DNA from: Plakobranchus ocellatus
Taxonomy: Eukaryota > Mollusca > Gastropoda > Plakobranchidae
DNA length: 27,611 bases
Assembly: GCA_019648995.1 (NCBI GenBank)
Contig: BLXT01007308.1
Location: 1,634,996-1,662,606 of the forward strand
Direction: 5' to 3'
Shown: in pieces, positions 1 through 9,455 of the stretch
Numbering within the stretch: position 1 is the stretch's first letter
Layout of the letters: every line of letters begins with the position of its first letter
Translations under genes and position numbers: made by a program
The notes under the pieces: model-generated
Seen by the model: only the letters and a program-made list of their open reading frames with translations
Databases searched by the model: none
What the model was told of the DNA's origin: nothing

Positions 1-49
1 AATTTATAACTGTAAATATTTCTGTTTGTTTGCTTTATTTTTTTTATAG

Positions 50-187
50 CACGACAAACTTCAGAATGTTTTCAAAGAATCTTTACAAAAAGGGCTTTCT
101 AACAAAGATATAACTTTAGATCTTACCAAAAAGCATCAGCGCTTTGAGACATACCCCTGCACCTATTTTTATGGCACGGATTTTTAA
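50..187 (+). CDS. Candidate terminal exon of an unknown gene
   Basis: A T-rich tract ends in TATAG at 45-49. The frame entered immediately after it is open for 45 codons to a TAA at 185-187. It encodes HDKLQNVFKESLQKG, LSNKDITLDLTKKHQ and RFETYPCTYFYGTDF, a mixed hydrophilic composition that looks protein-like. I recognise no family. A stretch this long can occur by chance, and any preceding exons would lie outside the window. Confidence 0.25.
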   Translation, partial: HDKLQNVFKESLQKGLSNKDITLDLTKKHQRFETYPCTYFYGTDF

Positions 188-227
188 AATTGTTATTATT
201 AACCCCTGATTGTCGTTTTTTTTCCGA

Positions 228-479
228 GCAAGAATTTGGCGTATTTTTAAGAAAAAGAAAAGGCCACACGAAGAAGCCGAAATAATGCACGTCGATGTTA
301 CAATACTTCTCGATTACTTTAAGATACATTACCCTTGGTATTACACCGATTATAATTACATCCAACAAAATGGAACAGGCTTTGCATCTCTTTTAAAAGA
401 AATCTGGATAAATTTGGAAATAACTTGCCAAAGACATAACTATCGTATTAAACAGCCGAAAATAACAAAACTTCAATAA
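228..479 (+). CDS. Candidate open coding stretch of unknown function
   Basis: Open frame ending with TAA at 477-479. The first ATG is at 285, and it is open upstream to about 210. It encodes a basic start (WRIFKKKKRPHEEAEI), then DVTILLDYFKIHYPWYY and GTGFASLLKEIWINLEI, and ends RHNYRIKQPKITKLQ. Codon use is varied and aromatic residues are frequent. It could be an exon after the T-run and CCGAG near 215-228, or a decayed fragment. No domain was recognised. Confidence 0.2.
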   Translation, partial: ARIWRIFKKKKRPHEEAEIMHVDVTILLDYFKIHYPWYYTDYNYIQQNGTGFASLLKEIWINLEITCQRHNYRIKQPKITKLQ

Positions 480-1024
480 TTAATATGAGTGACTTACGAA
501 TTTTAGTTGAGATAATAAAGAACATTTAAAAATAATAATAATAGGAATCAAGTGCCGTATGGACAGTGTGCAGTAACTGAAAATATCTTAAAGTTCCATT
601 CAGTCATTTTTGACTTATTTAGAAGTCATATTTTAAGCATTAAGGTTTATTACAACAGTTAGTTTCCCCCTGTTTAATTCGCAAAGAAAGAGCAAAATTC
701 TTGCATCACACCGTCTCTTTAGAATCTGATGGAAGCGCGTCACGAAAACAAAGTAACGTGCCTAATCATGGCTGGCTTTGCTGTATTGGCCGGTTTCTCC
801 CACTCAAGATTATTCACTCGATTCCTTCCAGAATTGCTGACTGGCGCCCGAGGTGATGCAACATGTCTGGCTGTCGATATCAAAATAGCTGATGATCAGA
901 GAGCGAGAGAGAGAGAGATAGGAAGAGAGTTTTGTTTTTGTACCCAATCCACAGTGATCTCAGGTTTTCAAGCTCAGCCGACATGCCAGAGCGCCAGCGC
1001 CGGGACGTGAAATCGTGTCAAGGG

Positions 1025-1028
<4 letters not shown>

Positions 1029-1082
<54 letters not shown>
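1029..1082. repeat. (GA)n microsatellite
   Basis: About 27 GA units directly before an NNNN gap at 1085-1088. The gap probably reflects failure to assemble through the repeat. Confidence 0.95.
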
Positions 1083-1084
<2 letters not shown>

Positions 1085-1088
1085 NNNN
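1085..1088. other. Assembly gap (4 N)
   Basis: Four undefined bases at the end of the GA repeat. True length unknown. Confidence 0.95.
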
Positions 1089-1940
1089 CAGGCCAGCTTT
1101 GGTGGTTTTGCTGTTAAACTGAGAGAAACTTCGAAGAATTTTACAAACATGTGTAACTCATGATTTTCATCATGTTTTTTATGCAGGAATTTTGTTCTCC
1201 ATAAGACCAAGTTTCAGAGCTTTTGGGACAAAGAACATAACATCGACTGAAATACATTTATTGTCGTTGCAAAACAGATCTGTGTAACTTAGTGGCGTTC
1301 ATCACAAGTATTCTTATTTTGAATTGTTGTATTAACAGAGGGGCAAACAGATAGGCGGTCAATAATGCCTTGGCCACATGCGGCGCTCAATCATGCCTAG
1401 GGCAGAAGCTTATAGACACTGTCCTCCATCAGGGGTAGAACTTGGCGGAATTAAGTCAACTTCTTAAAGTTACTCTGGCCAGTTATTTTTAGAGGAAACT
1501 TTCAACAAAATGGGAGTTTAAAAATGAGGTGAAAAAAATCAAATCATCTGTATGAGGAAAAGATAATCCAAAATGTTTTATGTGTCTTAAATTGTCAATT
1601 TCGCGTTTCCATTTTGTACTATCAATATGACATTGGAGAACAGGTTTAGTTCCTGATGCTATATTGCATTTATGCTGTAGTTTTTATGCTGTATACTTTG
1701 TTATGTGGCATTTAACTACTTAAGTCATATATTGCAAAATGTCATCGTTCCTCTTTCAGAAAAGCTAAAAAATCTTGTTAAAAAATGTACCGCCGAATTT
1801 TTTTTTTCGTTGTTATTTTTTTTTTTTTTTTTTAACTTTCACTTTATTGGCAGTGCACACTTGAAAAAAATAATAAAAACTGCTAGTACTTTCTTCCCCT
1901 CCTCTTTCCCATTCAGAGTAAGTTCATTATCGTGATCGCC

Positions 1941-2176
1941 ATTTCTCTTTCTTTCTCTCTCTCTCTCTTTCTTTCTCTCTCTCTCTCTCTCTCTTTCTTT
2001 CTCTCTCGATCTCTCTCAGTCTTGCTCTCTTTCTCTATCTCTATATATCTATATATCAATGAACAATTTCTTCCTCGCACTCTCTCTTTTTCATCCCGTG
2101 TGTTGTATGTTTTCTCTCAGCCCCCTCTCTTTCTGTCTCTCACTCTCCTCTCATTCACCCTCTCTCTTTTCCAGAA
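1941..2176. repeat. CT-rich low-complexity tract
   Basis: Mostly CT and CTTT units at 1944-2036, then short TATC units, then diffuse CT-rich sequence. The Ser/Leu-rich frame running through it is not a gene. Confidence 0.9.
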
Positions 2177-2490
2177 TCTTTCCGCCCTACATTACAAATT
2201 TTCCATCGCATTAGGGACAGTGTTATTCGCACTTAGTTGACCGCCCTCTCTTTGTGCCATGTCTGCATAATGCTATTGTAATTTTTAAATTGCTTAAATG
2301 TGGCAGAACTGTGACATGTCAACCATTACAAAAGTCTGAAGGAATGGCTGATGTCGGTGCTTCTAACTAACATACATTATTTTAGTTCCAGTGATACCTC
2401 TTAGATCCTTTGTGCTCCATCCACTTTACCTCTGCCTCGTGATTCATACATGGTCATAGGTCAAAATTGTTCATTCTTCTACTATTGCGG

Positions 2491-2624
2491 AACGTCGCAC
2501 AGAGGCTATAAAGGGACACTTCTGTCGCGGGTTCGAGTCCCGCCACCGACGCCCTGGCCTGGTGAAAACCTGATGGTTATTATGTTGTGGACTGGCTATA
2601 TACCAAAACCAAACCAACGAAACC
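2491..2624 (+). mobile_element. SINE-A copy 1 (tRNA-derived head)
   Basis: A tRNA-like head has box B GGGTTCGAGTCC at 2529-2540, preceded by CTGTCGC. The body follows: CCACCGACGCCCTGGCCTGG, then GAAAACCTGATGG and TTATGTTGTGGACTGGC, ending in ATACCAAAACCAAACCA. The region between boxes A and B is shorter than in the copy at 25024. Confidence 0.75.
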
Positions 2625-2740
2625 CTCTTCTACCATTCGTAATTTTTTCGAGTGTGAAAAATAAAAATGGTGAGATTCAACGTGGAGGCCGTTTTTCATC
2701 AACACGTAATTGTAGGATTATACATACATATATAATATGC

Positions 2741-2834
<94 letters not shown>
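2741..2834. repeat. (TA)n microsatellite
   Basis: About 94 bp of TA units with one AAAT interruption near 2767. It lies between SINE-A copies 1 and 5. Confidence 0.95.
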
Positions 2835-2838
<4 letters not shown>

Positions 2839-2854
2839 AATTTATTGTTTATTT

Positions 2855-2965
2855 ATTAGCCCAGGTCAGGGCGTCGGTGTCGGGTCAAACTCATACTGGC
2901 TTCAGCTGAAAAGTCCCTGCAGATCTCAGAGTGGGCTTGCTAGCTTTGGTGCCATCAAGATCTCT
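2855..2965 (-). mobile_element. SINE-A copy 5, reverse orientation, 3'-truncated
   Basis: On the - strand it reads ATGGCACC, CCCACTCTGAGATCTGCAGG, GACTTTTCAGCTGAAG, GAGTTTGACCCGACACC (box B-like) and GACGCCCTGACCTGG. The head aligns with copy 4 and the start of the body with all copies. It abuts the TA microsatellite, where it is cut off. Confidence 0.6.
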
Positions 2966-3740
2966 AGTGATTGCTATCTAATAAAAAAAGAGAAGGGGGA
3001 AGAAAGGAAAGAAGAGGATACTTTCACCGTATATTTTCTCATATTTTTCAAGCGACCAGTTTAATGTACAGACGGGTCGCTAGGAAGCTCAAAAATCAGT
3101 TATGTAGACTTGCAGAGAAAGAAAGAGATATTGAATGTGAGAGAGAAGCAGAGAGAGAGAGAGAGAGATTTATATAAAACGAGAGAGAAGTCGAGAAAGA
3201 AGCAAATGCATATAGAGTAAAGGGAAGAAAGGGAGAGCGAACGAGGGAGAAACAGAGAGAGAGATTTTTTTTAAGCAGCAAATACTGAAGCTGTTCAATA
3301 AGAAAAGCTAGAAGGCTTAGTTGTTCCACTTGTTTAATATTTATGATTTTCGTATTTCACTTCTTTCTTTTCGGTGCCAGTTTTGAGTTATAAAAACAAT
3401 AAATTTGGATGAAAAGGAAAAAAAAATTATTTTGTAAGTTAAAGCCATCATCCAGTTTTTGTTAGGCTTTTCTATATTCCAAGCACCAGGCTGCAACCCG
3501 TATTGAATCGAAATTATTTAATCTTATTTATTTCTTTAGTAAGTAAAAAAAAATCACTTAATGTAAGCATGTCTTGGCAAAGTAACATTATATTAATATG
3601 ATTTCCGCAATCAAAGAAAATTAGGACCTGAAAATCTATGCAACAAAACCTCGAAGTAATTATACATAAACCATTCATGCACTCGTCGATCTGCGTGGAT
3701 TTTCGCATCAAACTTGCCCTTAAAAAATGTTTTCAAGTCT
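2966..3740. other. Non-coding, GA-rich then AT-rich
   Basis: A purine-rich stretch at 2985-3020 and GA repeats at 3114-3265, then plain AT-rich sequence. No gene seen. Confidence 0.5.
3114..3265. repeat. GA-rich low-complexity tract
   Basis: Interrupted GAGA/GAAA units, longest at 3153-3168 and 3252-3264. Confidence 0.85.
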
Positions 3741-3960
3741 AGCCTACTGAACAGCCCAATGTCCGCCTAAATTGGCGTCGACGCTCGAGGCCCCCAAAGT
3801 TATGGCCTCCCCTCACGCTGAGGGGTTCGCCCATTTCCGTGAGGATCTCCGGCAATATTCGTGATTGATGGGGCACTTGGCGCCTGAAGTAGCCAGATGT
3901 GTCTCGGTCTAGCTGACGGCTGGTCGTTGGACATTTTCCTTTCAACGTGATGAGCGTTGA
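3740..3960. other. GC-rich island with two adjacent perfect hairpins
   Basis: Clearly richer in GC than both flanks. It contains GAGGCC (3787-3792) pairing with GGCCTC (3804-3809), directly followed by CCCCTCA (3809-3815), loop CGC, TGAGGGG (3819-3825). The edges are fairly sharp. It may be part of an unrecognised repeat. The - strand frame through it has no known domain. Confidence 0.6.
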
Positions 3961-5290
3961 GTTCATGAGGCTGGGATTCACAACTTCAATAATCTTTTTG
4001 AAAATCTTTGGGAAAAACAATCTAAAGTATCGTGAGATTAGATCACTGGTATTAACAAAAAGCCCGATTCTTCGCCAAAATTTTACTGAGTTTTTTCTCC
4101 TTTCTAAAACGACATCACGACGTTGTCTTATAACCTGTATGGACGCATAATGAAAATGCTACGACGTATGTCAAAGTGTATTGCCTGACCGAATGAATTA
4201 AAATGTTTATTCCTTTTTTAAACAAAAACTACAGTCATGTATTACATTTAGTGTACATTATTGTGAGCTCTAATAGTATATCTTAGTGTATGTTGTTAAT
4301 GTATTGCCTTTCAGGTCGAAACGTTTTTTTTTTTCTTTTTTTGTTTTTTTTTTTTTAATTTATATTATGTGGATCTTAAGTTCTCTCGTTTGACTCCTGA
4401 TATGACCAATTTGTTGTTTGGATGGAGTTTTATTGAAAGCCTTACCGCCAGTGACGTAGAGCATATAGACAGGAAAACCTGCTTGTTACAAAACAGTAAT
4501 GATGGTGGTGACGGCACGTGCAGGTACAATGCAACCAGCCTAAATGTGGCTTTGCTAATTGTCAATAGTTTGAAAGTTTGTAGAAGCTCTGAGGGTCTTT
4601 TTTTAATCCCTAATTAGATTTACAATAAAAAAAAATGTAGCATTTCATTTTATTTACATTAAATGAGATTATGGACAACAAGATAAGCGGTTTTTTGCCT
4701 TTGATTTCTAATGTTTTATTTGATCTTTAGCGGAGGATGTCTCTTTTATATGATTATATCTATGTTTATTGGAAAGAGCTAAGCAAAATTTACCCTGAAT
4801 ATAAGTCTAAACTCACACGTGATAAGCTGGTCTACTGCTGTTGATTTCAGTCAACCAAGTTACATGTTCATCCAGTTTTGAAAATCTCAACAACTACCTA
4901 CAGCGTAAAAGATGCAGAGCGCAGGCTGAAACAATGCTAGTCATACTTTGAATTCACTTGACCGTAGCCCAACTATCGCAGTCAATTTCGCGAGAGATTC
5001 CTGCACAGCCTGAGCTATATATTATGTTTGGCCTGATTCTTTCATTTATCAACGCGAAAATTATCTTTTTCTATTAATTAGAATCTACCTTGATCGCCTG
5101 CAAAGTGCAAGCTAATATCGATAGCACTATACTTGTATTTTCTTAAATTGCAAGCGAATTGAAATCTTTCATTTAAAATATTTCTGATTTCATGCTGTTA
5201 GCTTTTGTCTCTTATGCCTTTTCTATACGAACACCCTGTAAGGAACAGAAAGAAAAAAAAAGGATCGGTATTGAATATCTTTTTATCGAA
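3961..5290. other. Non-coding, AT-rich
   Basis: T-runs at 4325-4356 and ordinary AT-rich sequence. Short open frames near 4369-4617 show no recognisable domain. Nothing else seen. Confidence 0.5.
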
Positions 5291-5369
5291 TCCTAATAGT
5301 CATTGTCCTTATAAAAATACATGCAGTCAGCAATTTTTCCCCTTGCTCACAATTTTGTGGACTATAACG

Positions 5370-5580
5370 TTGTGGGAAGCCTGTGTAGTCGTATACCTGA
5401 AGAAAGCCGGGTGGCACTGGTAGGAACAGGTATGGAATGCCGGATTGCCTGCCTGTTTCAGTGTTTGGCTTATCGGGCAGTGCCATCTCTCCCATCATCA
5501 TGGGCTGCGCCATTGCGCGTTCAGGCGTCTGGCTCCTTGCTGGGGGCATGCTGAGCGCTGAGGGCTTTGTTGGGACAAGG
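5370..5580. other. GC-richer island, open on the minus strand
   Basis: GC-richer than its surroundings. The - strand frame at about 5549-5283 reads protein-like (MPPARSQTPERAMAQPMMMG, then GIPYLFLPVPPGFLQ). No family was recognised and no convincing splice sites were identified. Confidence 0.35.
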
Positions 5581-5789
5581 GATTGGAGAGAGATAGACAG
5601 ACTGGCAGGTTGATGGACCAGGAAATTGACAGGCCGGCAGACACAGAGACAAACGGGAAAACTGTCACACTAGCTGCCACACAGATACGCTGAGGAAGAA
5701 AATATCGCTAGATTTGTACATAGATTAGACATATATGTATAAGCAGAGAACATTGAATGGCGGGGATGAGGGGAAAAGACAACAGAACT

Positions 5790-5910
5790 ACAGTTATCTA
5801 TCTATCAGCTTGTCTGTCAGCCACAATCTATCTATCTATATGTCTCTCTATTTATCCATCTATTTTTCTATTACAGTTTTTTAAGTCTGTCTACCTACTG
5901 ATCTATCTGT
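5790..5910. repeat. TATC/TCTG-type degenerate microsatellite
   Basis: Imperfect TATC units mixed with TGTC. A shorter related patch lies near 6285-6305 and 6455-6520. Confidence 0.75.
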
Positions 5911-5947
5911 TATTACTTAGTAGCTATTTTCAGGCTCTGGGCTGATT

Positions 5948-6232
5948 GTAAGTTTATGTATTCCCACTGTAAAGTGGTGTCCACGCTTAGTCCATGTTTT
6001 GGGGAACCAGGAGTAGGGTCCTGATTGTTCTTAGCATGCGGCATTATGATGTAGTTTGCCATTGGTTTCCTTGACGCCTTTACTTTCGCCGGATTTTAAG
6101 AGACCTAGCTACCCGTTTAGTGCTGGATGGATACAGAGGAGCAATGAACGATTGACTTGGCCCGGACTGGCATTCGAACCTCAGACTTGGTAGCCAACTA
6201 CCCTACCAGATACGCCACCGTTCCTCAAATAT
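5948..6232 (-). mobile_element. SINE-B, tRNA-derived, reverse orientation
   Basis: On the - strand, box A-like TGGCGTATCTGG (6218-6207) and box B GGTTCGAATG (6180-6171) are spaced as in a tRNA. They follow GAGGAACGG and are followed by a body of about 180 bp with GTAGCTAGGTC, CAATGGCAAACTACATC and ATGGACTAAGCGTGGACACC. The body is unrelated to SINE-A. I know no family name for it. Confidence 0.65.
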
Positions 6233-6303
6233 TTCCATTTGAGTGTAATGTTATGCATCTTTCTGCCCGTCAATCGATACACAGGATCTTTCTATCTACC
6301 TAT

Positions 6304-6445
6304 CTGGTGGCACAATAGTAAGCGGACCCGACTTGAGATTTTTACAGGGACCTTGCTTTTGCAAGTTGGGGCCCTGCCACCAACGCCATGTCCTGACGGG
6401 GGCATGAAGCCTGAGATCACGTTGTTGAGGACGGTCTGTAAAATT
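6304..6445 (+). mobile_element. SINE-A body with a different 5' head (copy 4)
   Basis: The 3' part CCACCAACGCC, CCTGACGGGGGCATGAAGCC and TGAGATCACGTTGTTGAGG matches the SINE-A body. The 5' part (GTGGCACAATAGTAAGCGG, ACTTGAGAT, ACAGGGACCTTGC) does not match the heads of copies 1-3 but does match the copy at 2855-2965. Confidence 0.6.
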
Positions 6446-7739
6446 CAATTGATCTGTCTGTCTCTTTTGTCGTCGTTTTATCATTTCTGTCTCTCTGCCT
6501 ATCTATCATTCCATTCGTTTATCTTTGTACTTCTACATAAACTGTCCTTTTTCTTAACACACCCGTACTTATGTTACGCTTCGTTTAGCATTTTAACTCT
6601 CTAGCTCAGCGTAGCATCCACTCCACGTTCACTTCGGGTCATATTTGTGTCAAATTCATCATCGTTTTACTGCGTAAATATAAAGCAGCAGAAAAAAAAG
6701 AAGAAGAATCAGATTAATGTATCAGCCTTTTGCCCATTTTTTTCCTGTTTTACCTCCTTTGTTTCACAACGTCTTGTCCCAACTTTATGGGATTTCCCAC
6801 TGCTAAGACCGCCCGCCTAGTTTCGCCCTCTTATTACGCTTTGGTCCACTGAGTTTCAAGGAAGCTAGCAATTCAAGCTAGAAGACGCCTTGCTGAAAAG
6901 TTTCATTGATTTTAATCTCGCTTTTACGCACTGTTAGGCCACAGACAGTTGAGGTAATACAACAAACAAAATTATGTCATAATATGAAATTATTTGCTAG
7001 TTTGACTGGCAGATTTCTGAATTAGGACCAAGCCGTCACGTATATTTATACTTATATATGCGAAAAATTGAAGGAGGGTTATTGTTATGCTATTGTTTGG
7101 CACAGGTTTTCGCACATGAATGTCATTTTTTGTTAAGAACAAGACATACACCGCTGTGAAAAGTCTTTGTGAAAAAAAAAAAAATAAAACCCTGTCTTGT
7201 CTGATTATGGAATGTCGTTATGTTGAAAAAAAAATCTTTAAATGTAAAGGCAAGAATACAGATAATTATAATGTTCCTGTAAGCTGAATAACACGCTATT
7301 GTGACCCATTCTTTTTCACTCATACCTACATGATAGGTTCGGTAATTGTTTTTTTTTTTACTTTTTTTTATCATATGTTAGGAATCTTGAGAGAAAAGCG
7401 ATTTTTTTTTACATTATTAAAAAATGTGTTGCTTTTTCGCCAAGCGCTTTTAAAGGTTCTATTTCTTCCTAGTTTCAATCTATCTTTGACTCCATTCGTT
7501 TTATTTTATTTTTTTACAGACATTTCGTCCATAACCTACCTTTATCTTTAATTTGTATTTGTATTTGCATTCTCATCTTAGTTTACGTTATAAATGTCAC
7601 TGTCTTGTTTTCCTCTATCGTTTTTCTGTTTTTCACCTACTGTTCTTTTCTTTGCCATGCACTTGATAAATAATTATCTTCATTTTCAGCCTGATCACAC
7701 CACTCCTTATTCTTTCTCTGTTCTTGTTTCTCTCTCCAG
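6446..7739 (+). other. Presumed BAMBI intron sequence, no exon recognised
   Basis: AT-rich sequence upstream of the BAMBI exon with several T-runs (for example 7349-7369 and 7404-7412). I looked by eye for the receptor ectodomain hallmark of closely spaced cysteines ending in CC-x4-CN and did not find it here or elsewhere upstream. The intron therefore probably continues to the left end of the window or beyond. Confidence 0.5.
7600..7739 (+). promoter_or_regulatory. 3' end of the BAMBI intron with splice acceptor
   Basis: A strong polypyrimidine tract (about 7702-7737) ends in CAG at 7737-7739. A second CAG at 7687-7689 is also preceded by pyrimidines, and the frame stays open between the two, so a 17-residue longer exon cannot be excluded. 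The downstream site has the better tract and is preferred. Confidence 0.7.
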
Positions 7740-8863
7740 GCAGTTCGAGTCAGATGAAGGAGAGTTCTGTCTATGCCCGTGACCATCATTCTGCTCGGCG
7801 CCGTGAAGATAACGCTGACAGGGACCTGTGGTTCAAGGCGGCTGTCATTGCCGTGCCCATCGCTGGCGGTTTCATCCTTGTGCTTCTCGTGCTACTCGCT
7901 GTGCGAATGCTTCGATCGGACTCGAACCGGCACCGCCGGCTTATCCAGATGCGGCGGGAGCGTAGCCTCACCAAAGCCCACATGTACATTAGCGAACACT
8001 TCATGGGACGCAACTCTTCCTCGGCGACAGGGTTGGCTAGCAAGCTGCAACATTGCTCGCTTTTTGACGAAAAGCTGCATCCACCTAGAGGATCCTACTC
8101 TGTATGTTCAGACAAACCTCCCTCTTCCGTGTGCAGTGCTCATGGAGGTGGTAGTGCTGGTACCGGTTTCTGGGACAACTCAAAGATGCTTACCAATAGC
8201 AGTGACATAACGCACAGCAGCAGCACCGGCGGCAATAGTTCCAACAAAGCAGGCTTCACCTCTTCGACTGTGTGTTGCACCGATGACTCACCTTGTTGCG
8301 GAGGCATGTGCTCTTTCCAGAGAGACACTCAACTCAGTCAGTGTGAAACCTGCAACAAAAACTGCAAGCGTTTTAGCAGGGATAAGAACTTCAACAGTGG
8401 CAGAAACAGCAGTTCGTATAGCAACGGCAAGCATGTAGGCCTATCAAGCGATATCAAACCTGCTTCCATATCAGGCTCGAAAGGTGGCAGCGGCAAAATC
8501 TGTGGTACACAATCAACAGCATACACCTCATCTTTCAGCGCTACGCCTTCCTTGTCGTCATCATCTAACACCCACCACAAACCCTGTGCTTTCTTTTACG
8601 ACCCGTCTCCTTCCGCTGGAAATGGGTGTGCATCTACCCACAGTCAAGGCAAGGGAGATAAAACAACTCAAACAATTGTATCCAACACATGTGATCTAGA
8701 AGCAGGAATCTCTCATTCCCAGTTACAGCAGCAGCAACAGCAGCAGCACCACCACCACCACCCCTCCTCACTATCAAATCAACACCAGACTAATCAACAA
8801 CAGTTCACAATAGTAGCACATTGGGAAAAGACGAACCCTAGAAGACCCACGGCTGTTGTTTAA
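7740..8863 (+). CDS. BAMBI: BAMBI homologue, last coding exon (partial gene; TGF-beta/BMP pseudoreceptor)
   Basis: BAMBI is a membrane protein that resembles a type I TGF-beta receptor but lacks the kinase domain, and it dampens BMP/activin/TGF-beta signalling at the plasma membrane. Seen here is an exon after a pyrimidine-rich acceptor (CAG ending at 7739), entered in phase 1, with 373 full codons from 7742 and a TAA stop at 8861-8863. After a short charged stalk comes DRDLWFKAAVIAVPIAGG followed by FILVLLVLLAVRML (about 7817-7912). This is nearly the vertebrate BAMBI transmembrane segment (recalled as LWFRAAVIAVPIAGG with ALRMLRS) and identifies the gene. The cytoplasmic part begins with a basic juxtamembrane stretch and is about 310 residues, against under 100 in human BAMBI. 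It is rich in Ser, Asn, Gly and Cys, has a CxxCNKNC cluster, and carries a Gln run followed by His near 8724-8762. It has no kinase motif. The end keeps a short V-x-HW-like match to the vertebrate C terminus. The signal peptide and Cys-rich ectodomain are not in this exon. Confidence 0.93.
7832..7912 (+). other. BAMBI: BAMBI transmembrane helix
   Basis: About 24 hydrophobic residues starting just after LWFK and ending at RMLRS, the most conserved block of the BAMBI family. The basic residues that follow (RSDSNRHRR) fit the positive-inside rule and place the long tail in the cytoplasm. Confidence 0.9.
8720..8764 (+). repeat. CAG/CAA then CAC repeat encoding Gln and His runs in the BAMBI tail
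   Basis: Mixed CAG/CAA codons encode QLQ followed by seven Gln, then CAC codons encode five His, then PSS. Interruption of the CAG codons by CAA and TTA suggests a tract kept as protein sequence rather than a pure expanding microsatellite. No function is known to me for this tract in BAMBI. Confidence 0.85.
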
Positions 8864-9197
8864 TATCACTCGAATTGCTCCAGTATATCTCACATGTAAC
8901 TGTTAAAGAACTTGTTGTGCTAATTGCAATGTCACGCCATCGGCATTTCAGAAAAAAATGATGTCTTTAAAAAGGATGTTAGGACGTGTACATTACATAC
9001 AAAATCCCTCAAATCAAGTCTTCCCAAAACTAAGAACACTCACTTTCAGTATTTGTAAGTTTTTCAGATTTATGATACGTCTAGTTATTCACAACACACT
9101 TTCCAAGCAATCGTACACATATGCGATTTTTTTTTGTTCTAAAACGCCTGGTATACAACTTGGCAGAATGTGATACCTTATGTATGATGTATGTACT

Positions 9198-9205
9198 TGT
9201 AAATA
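9198..9205 (+). promoter_or_regulatory. Pumilio response element candidate TGTAAATA
   Basis: The octamer matches the TGTANATA consensus bound by PUF proteins and sits in the presumed BAMBI 3' UTR. In AT-rich DNA such an octamer can arise by chance, so this is only a candidate. Confidence 0.25.
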
Positions 9206-9449
9206 ACGTAATCCTTATTGATGATCTTGTCGGTGAGAAAGGTGCCGAGTGTTCTATTCTAAACGATCTGTAATCTATTTTCTAGTATGAAAGCAAAAAA
9301 TCATTACAGCAGTGATATGCTCATCCAAAGTTGTTGTGTGACCTATATCACAATGATTCGGTCTAAAATATTACCACGAAAGTGCTCTGTTGAGACGTTG
9401 AGCTTTCTTTCCACCTCCATTGATTAGGACATCGGATTTCTGTGTCTAT

Positions 9450-9455
9450 AATAAA
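9450..9455 (+). terminator. AATAAA polyadenylation signal candidate for BAMBI
   Basis: Canonical hexamer, about 590 bases after the BAMBI stop codon. It is the nearest one seen on the + strand. Use is inferred. Confidence 0.4.

Larger units (their letters stand above)
480..2490. other. Non-coding, microsatellite-rich
   Basis: AT-rich sequence with a GA repeat, an assembly gap and a long CT-rich tract (listed separately). The ATG-led frame at 729-1010 has no recognisable domain and runs into the GA repeat. A moderately GC-rich patch at about 1330-1440 is unexplained. Confidence 0.5.

Noticed and set aside
729-1010. ATG-led frame with a hydrophobic start as a BAMBI first exon
   Set aside because: It lacks the cysteine spacing of the BAMBI ectodomain and runs into the GA repeat.
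1932-2240. Ser/Leu-rich open frames (also 974-1210, 12870-13055, 15885-16314 and 19621-19818)
   Set aside because: They are translations of CT/GA microsatellites, with no other coding sign.
2529-2540. Possible functional tRNA gene
   Set aside because: The box B sequence is tRNA-like, but no cloverleaf can be closed and the flanks match other SINE copies.
2450-3064. 204-codon open frame with an Ile-Tyr repeat
   Set aside because: It is a chance frame through SINE-A copies and the TA microsatellite.
7773-8699. Other open frames on both strands overlapping the BAMBI exon
   Set aside because: They are shadows of the BAMBI reading frame. Only that frame encodes the conserved transmembrane segment.
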